Source: Pseudomonadota bacterium
GTDB taxonomy: Bacteria; Pseudomonadota; Alphaproteobacteria; Acetobacterales; Acetobacteraceae
Assembly (NCBI GenBank): GCA_021815835.1
Contig: JAKAZN010000057.1
Location: 1 to 8,276 of the forward strand
DNA: 8,276 nucleotides
Reading direction: 5' to 3'
The notes beneath the pieces were generated by a model. It was not told the origin of the DNA. It saw only the letters and a program-made list of their open reading frames with translations, and searched no databases. Shown in pieces: positions 7,457-8,276 of this stretch; position 1 is the first letter of the stretch; every line of letters begins with the position of its first letter. A program made the translations under genes and the position numbers.

Positions 7457-8107
7457 ATGAGCACCCACGAGGCGGCCAACCAGGCCCTGGTGATCGCCAT
7501 CGACGGCCCGGCGGCGGCGGGGAAGGGCACGCTCGCGCGCCGTCTGGCCGCCGCGCTGGGGCTGCCCTACCTCGATACCGGCCTGCTCTATCGCGCCGTC
7601 GGGCGGCGCGTGCTGGACCTGGGAGCCGATCCCGCCGAGCCCGATGCGGCTGCCGCGGCCGCGCGGAGCCTGGTTCCCGAGGACCTCGCGCGCGGCGATC
7701 TGCGCGGCCCGGCGGCCGATGCGGCGGCGGCCTCGGTCGCCTCCATTCCCGCCGTGCGCGCGGCCTTGCTGGAGTTCCAGCGCGGCTTCGCGACCGCGTC
7801 GGGCGCGGTGCTGGATGGTCGGGATATCGGCACGGTGATTTTCCCGGACGCGAAGGTGAAGCTGTTCGTGACCGCGACCCTGCCGGCGCGGGCGCGGCGG
7901 CGCTGGGCGGAACTGGCGGGGAAGGGGACCGAGGTGCCGCTCGCGCGGGTGGAGGCGGATATGCGCGCGCGCGACGCGATGGACGCGGCCAGACTGGCCG
8001 CGCCGCTGCGGCCGGCGGCGGACGCGGTGTGCCTGGATACAACCGCGCTCGATCCGGACGCGGTGTTCGCGCAGGCGATGGCGGCGGTGCGGGCAGCCCG
8101 CCCTTGA
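7457..8107 (+). CDS. cmk: Cytidylate kinase
   Basis: Cmk phosphorylates CMP and dCMP with ATP, recycling them into the pyrimidine nucleotide pool in the cytoplasm. The 216 residues, slightly shorter than the usual 225 or so, show the P-loop GPAAAGKGT at 17-25 (Lys23), the CMP-site motif [12 protein letters not shown] at 38-49, a [17 protein letters not shown] segment at 96-112, [17 protein letters not shown] at 116-132 and the lid region with [10 protein letters not shown] at 170-179, which holds the Arg-Asp-Arg set of the family. A strong Shine-Dalgarno (GGGAGG, 7443-7448) lies 8 nt before the ATG and fixes the start. The gene is 4 nt from the aroA stop, so the two are one transcription unit, as in many alphaproteobacteria. 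The last bases of the gene form part of a candidate -35 box and inverted repeat for the following gene. Confidence 0.97.
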   Translation: MSTHEAANQALVIAIDGPAAAGKGTLARRLAAALGLPYLDTGLLYRAVGRRVLDLGADPAEPDAAAAAARSLVPEDLARGDLRGPAADAAAASVASIPAVRAALLEFQRGFATASGAVLDGRDIGTVIFPDAKVKLFVTATLPARARRRWAELAGKGTEVPLARVEADMRARDAMDAARLAAPLRPAADAVCLDTTALDPDAVFAQAMAAVRAARP

Positions 8108-8133
8108 CCAGACCATCTGGTCTGGTCTACGCT
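8104..8133 (+). promoter_or_regulatory. Candidate promoter overlapping the cmk stop codon
   Basis: TTGACC (8104-8109) matches the -35 consensus at 5 of 6 positions and includes the cmk TGA. TACGCT (8128-8133) is a weaker -10 candidate (3 of 6), with an 18-bp spacer that is filled by the inverted repeat. The arrangement is that of a repressible promoter and would give a leader of about 56 nt for the antitoxin gene. A second possible -10, TATCTT at 8175-8180, has no convincing -35. Confidence 0.4.
8106..8127. promoter_or_regulatory. 22-bp inverted repeat (10-bp arms) between cmk and the antitoxin gene; probable operator
   Basis: The left arm GACCAGACCA (8106-8115) and right arm TGGTCTGGTC (8118-8127) are exact reverse complements around a 2-bp centre. 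The core AGACC-N4-GGTCT (8110-8123) matches the inner part of the box described for the TetR-family regulator NemR (TAGACC-N4-GGTCTA), so a TetR-type repressor is one candidate. Phd/YefM antitoxins also bind palindromes in their own promoters, which would make this an autoregulatory operator. As RNA it could form an 8-bp stem with a 6-nt loop just after cmk, but no T tract follows, so an intrinsic terminator is less likely. Confidence 0.6.
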
Positions 8134-8150
8134 ACCACCACCACCACCAC
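8134..8150 (+). repeat. (ACC)5 trinucleotide tract in the antitoxin leader
   Basis: Five full ACC units plus AC lie immediately after the candidate -10 box, in the non-coding stretch before the antitoxin gene. Its length could vary by slippage, which would alter the leader but no protein. No function is evident. Confidence 0.85.
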
Positions 8151-8195
8151 GAAAACCGCCTCCCCCTCTTAACCTATCTTCAACCCGGCCCAGCC

Positions 8196-8276
8196 ATGAT
8201 CGAGACCGTGAACATCTACGACGCCAAGACCCAACTTTCCCGCCTGGTCGATCGCGCTGCTTCGGGCGAAGAAATC
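8196..8276 (+). CDS. Phd/YefM-family antitoxin, N-terminal part only (cut by window edge)
   Basis: The 27 visible residues begin MIETVNIYDAKTQLSRLVDR and end AASGEEI, a very close match to the N-terminal pattern of prevent-host-death antitoxins (T/K-V-N-I-Y-D-A-K-T-x-L-S-x-L-V-D, then G-E-E/D-I). This part forms the DNA-binding and dimerisation fold in Phd/YefM proteins, which repress their own operon and neutralise a toxin (often a VapC-type PIN nuclease, RelE/YoeB or Doc) encoded next to them. The toxin, if present, lies beyond the right edge. ATG at 8196 fits the family's N-terminus; no clear Shine-Dalgarno is seen upstream (CCCGGCCCAGCC). The gene is 88 bp from the cmk stop and has its own candidate promoter and operator. 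Confidence 0.85.
   Translation, partial: MIETVNIYDAKTQLSRLVDRAASGEEI

Noticed and set aside
5776..7530. 584-residue minus-strand open frame opposite the pump end and aroA
   Set aside because: It crosses the ends of three real genes and has no domain signature; antisense shadow.
8106..8127. Intrinsic terminator after cmk
   Set aside because: No run of T follows the repeat, and its placement between -35 and -10 candidates fits an operator better. Termination is not excluded.
8134..8150. (ACC)n tract considered as a CRISPR or protein-coding repeat
   Set aside because: It is a short simple-sequence tract, with no spacers and no gene around it.

Overview
The window reads as a very GC-rich chromosome segment of an alphaproteobacterium. 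The best guess is the Rhodospirillales/Acetobacteraceae side. This rests on the GC-heavy third codon positions, the class II-like AroA and the aroA-cmk pair; the taxonomy is inference and was not tested by a search. Gene density is high, no mobile element or RNA gene is visible, and every large gene is intact.

Layout, left to right. (1) Minus strand, 1-376: two small genes 18 nt apart. One is a 78-residue protein of unknown function; the other is the N-terminal 40 residues of a gene running off the left edge. (2) 377-564: a divergent intergenic region with a perfect 16-bp palindrome (504-519) of TetR-operator type, overlapping a probable -10 box. (3) Plus strand, 565-6109: a three-gene tripartite efflux operon in the order outer-membrane factor (TolC/NodT-type lipoprotein), periplasmic adaptor, RND inner-membrane pump. 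The genes overlap (ATGA, then TGATG), so translation is probably coupled. The order is that of czcCBA/cusCBA-type operons, but the substrate cannot be read from sequence. (4) 6106-8107: aroA (EPSP synthase, shikimate pathway) and cmk (cytidylate kinase), the usual alphaproteobacterial pair. Here aroA overlaps the pump's stop codon by 4 bp. (5) 8104-8276: a 22-bp inverted repeat sitting between candidate -35 and -10 boxes, an (ACC)n tract, and the N-terminus of a Phd/YefM-family antitoxin running off the right edge. rpsA, which commonly follows cmk, is not seen.

How it fits together: the palindrome at 504-519 probably places the efflux operon under a ligand-responsive repressor encoded outside the window. 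The housekeeping genes aroA and cmk are fused to the end of this transcript. They probably also have their own start: a GATAAT box lies 8 nt before the aroA ATG, no Shine-Dalgarno is visible, and a leaderless aroA mRNA is plausible.

No clearly new multi-gene system is evident. The points most worth a second look are the proton-relay residues of the RND pump (Asp-Asp in TM4 but Glu where AcrB has Lys940), the efflux/aroA junction, the two palindromic operators, and the antitoxin placed after cmk.
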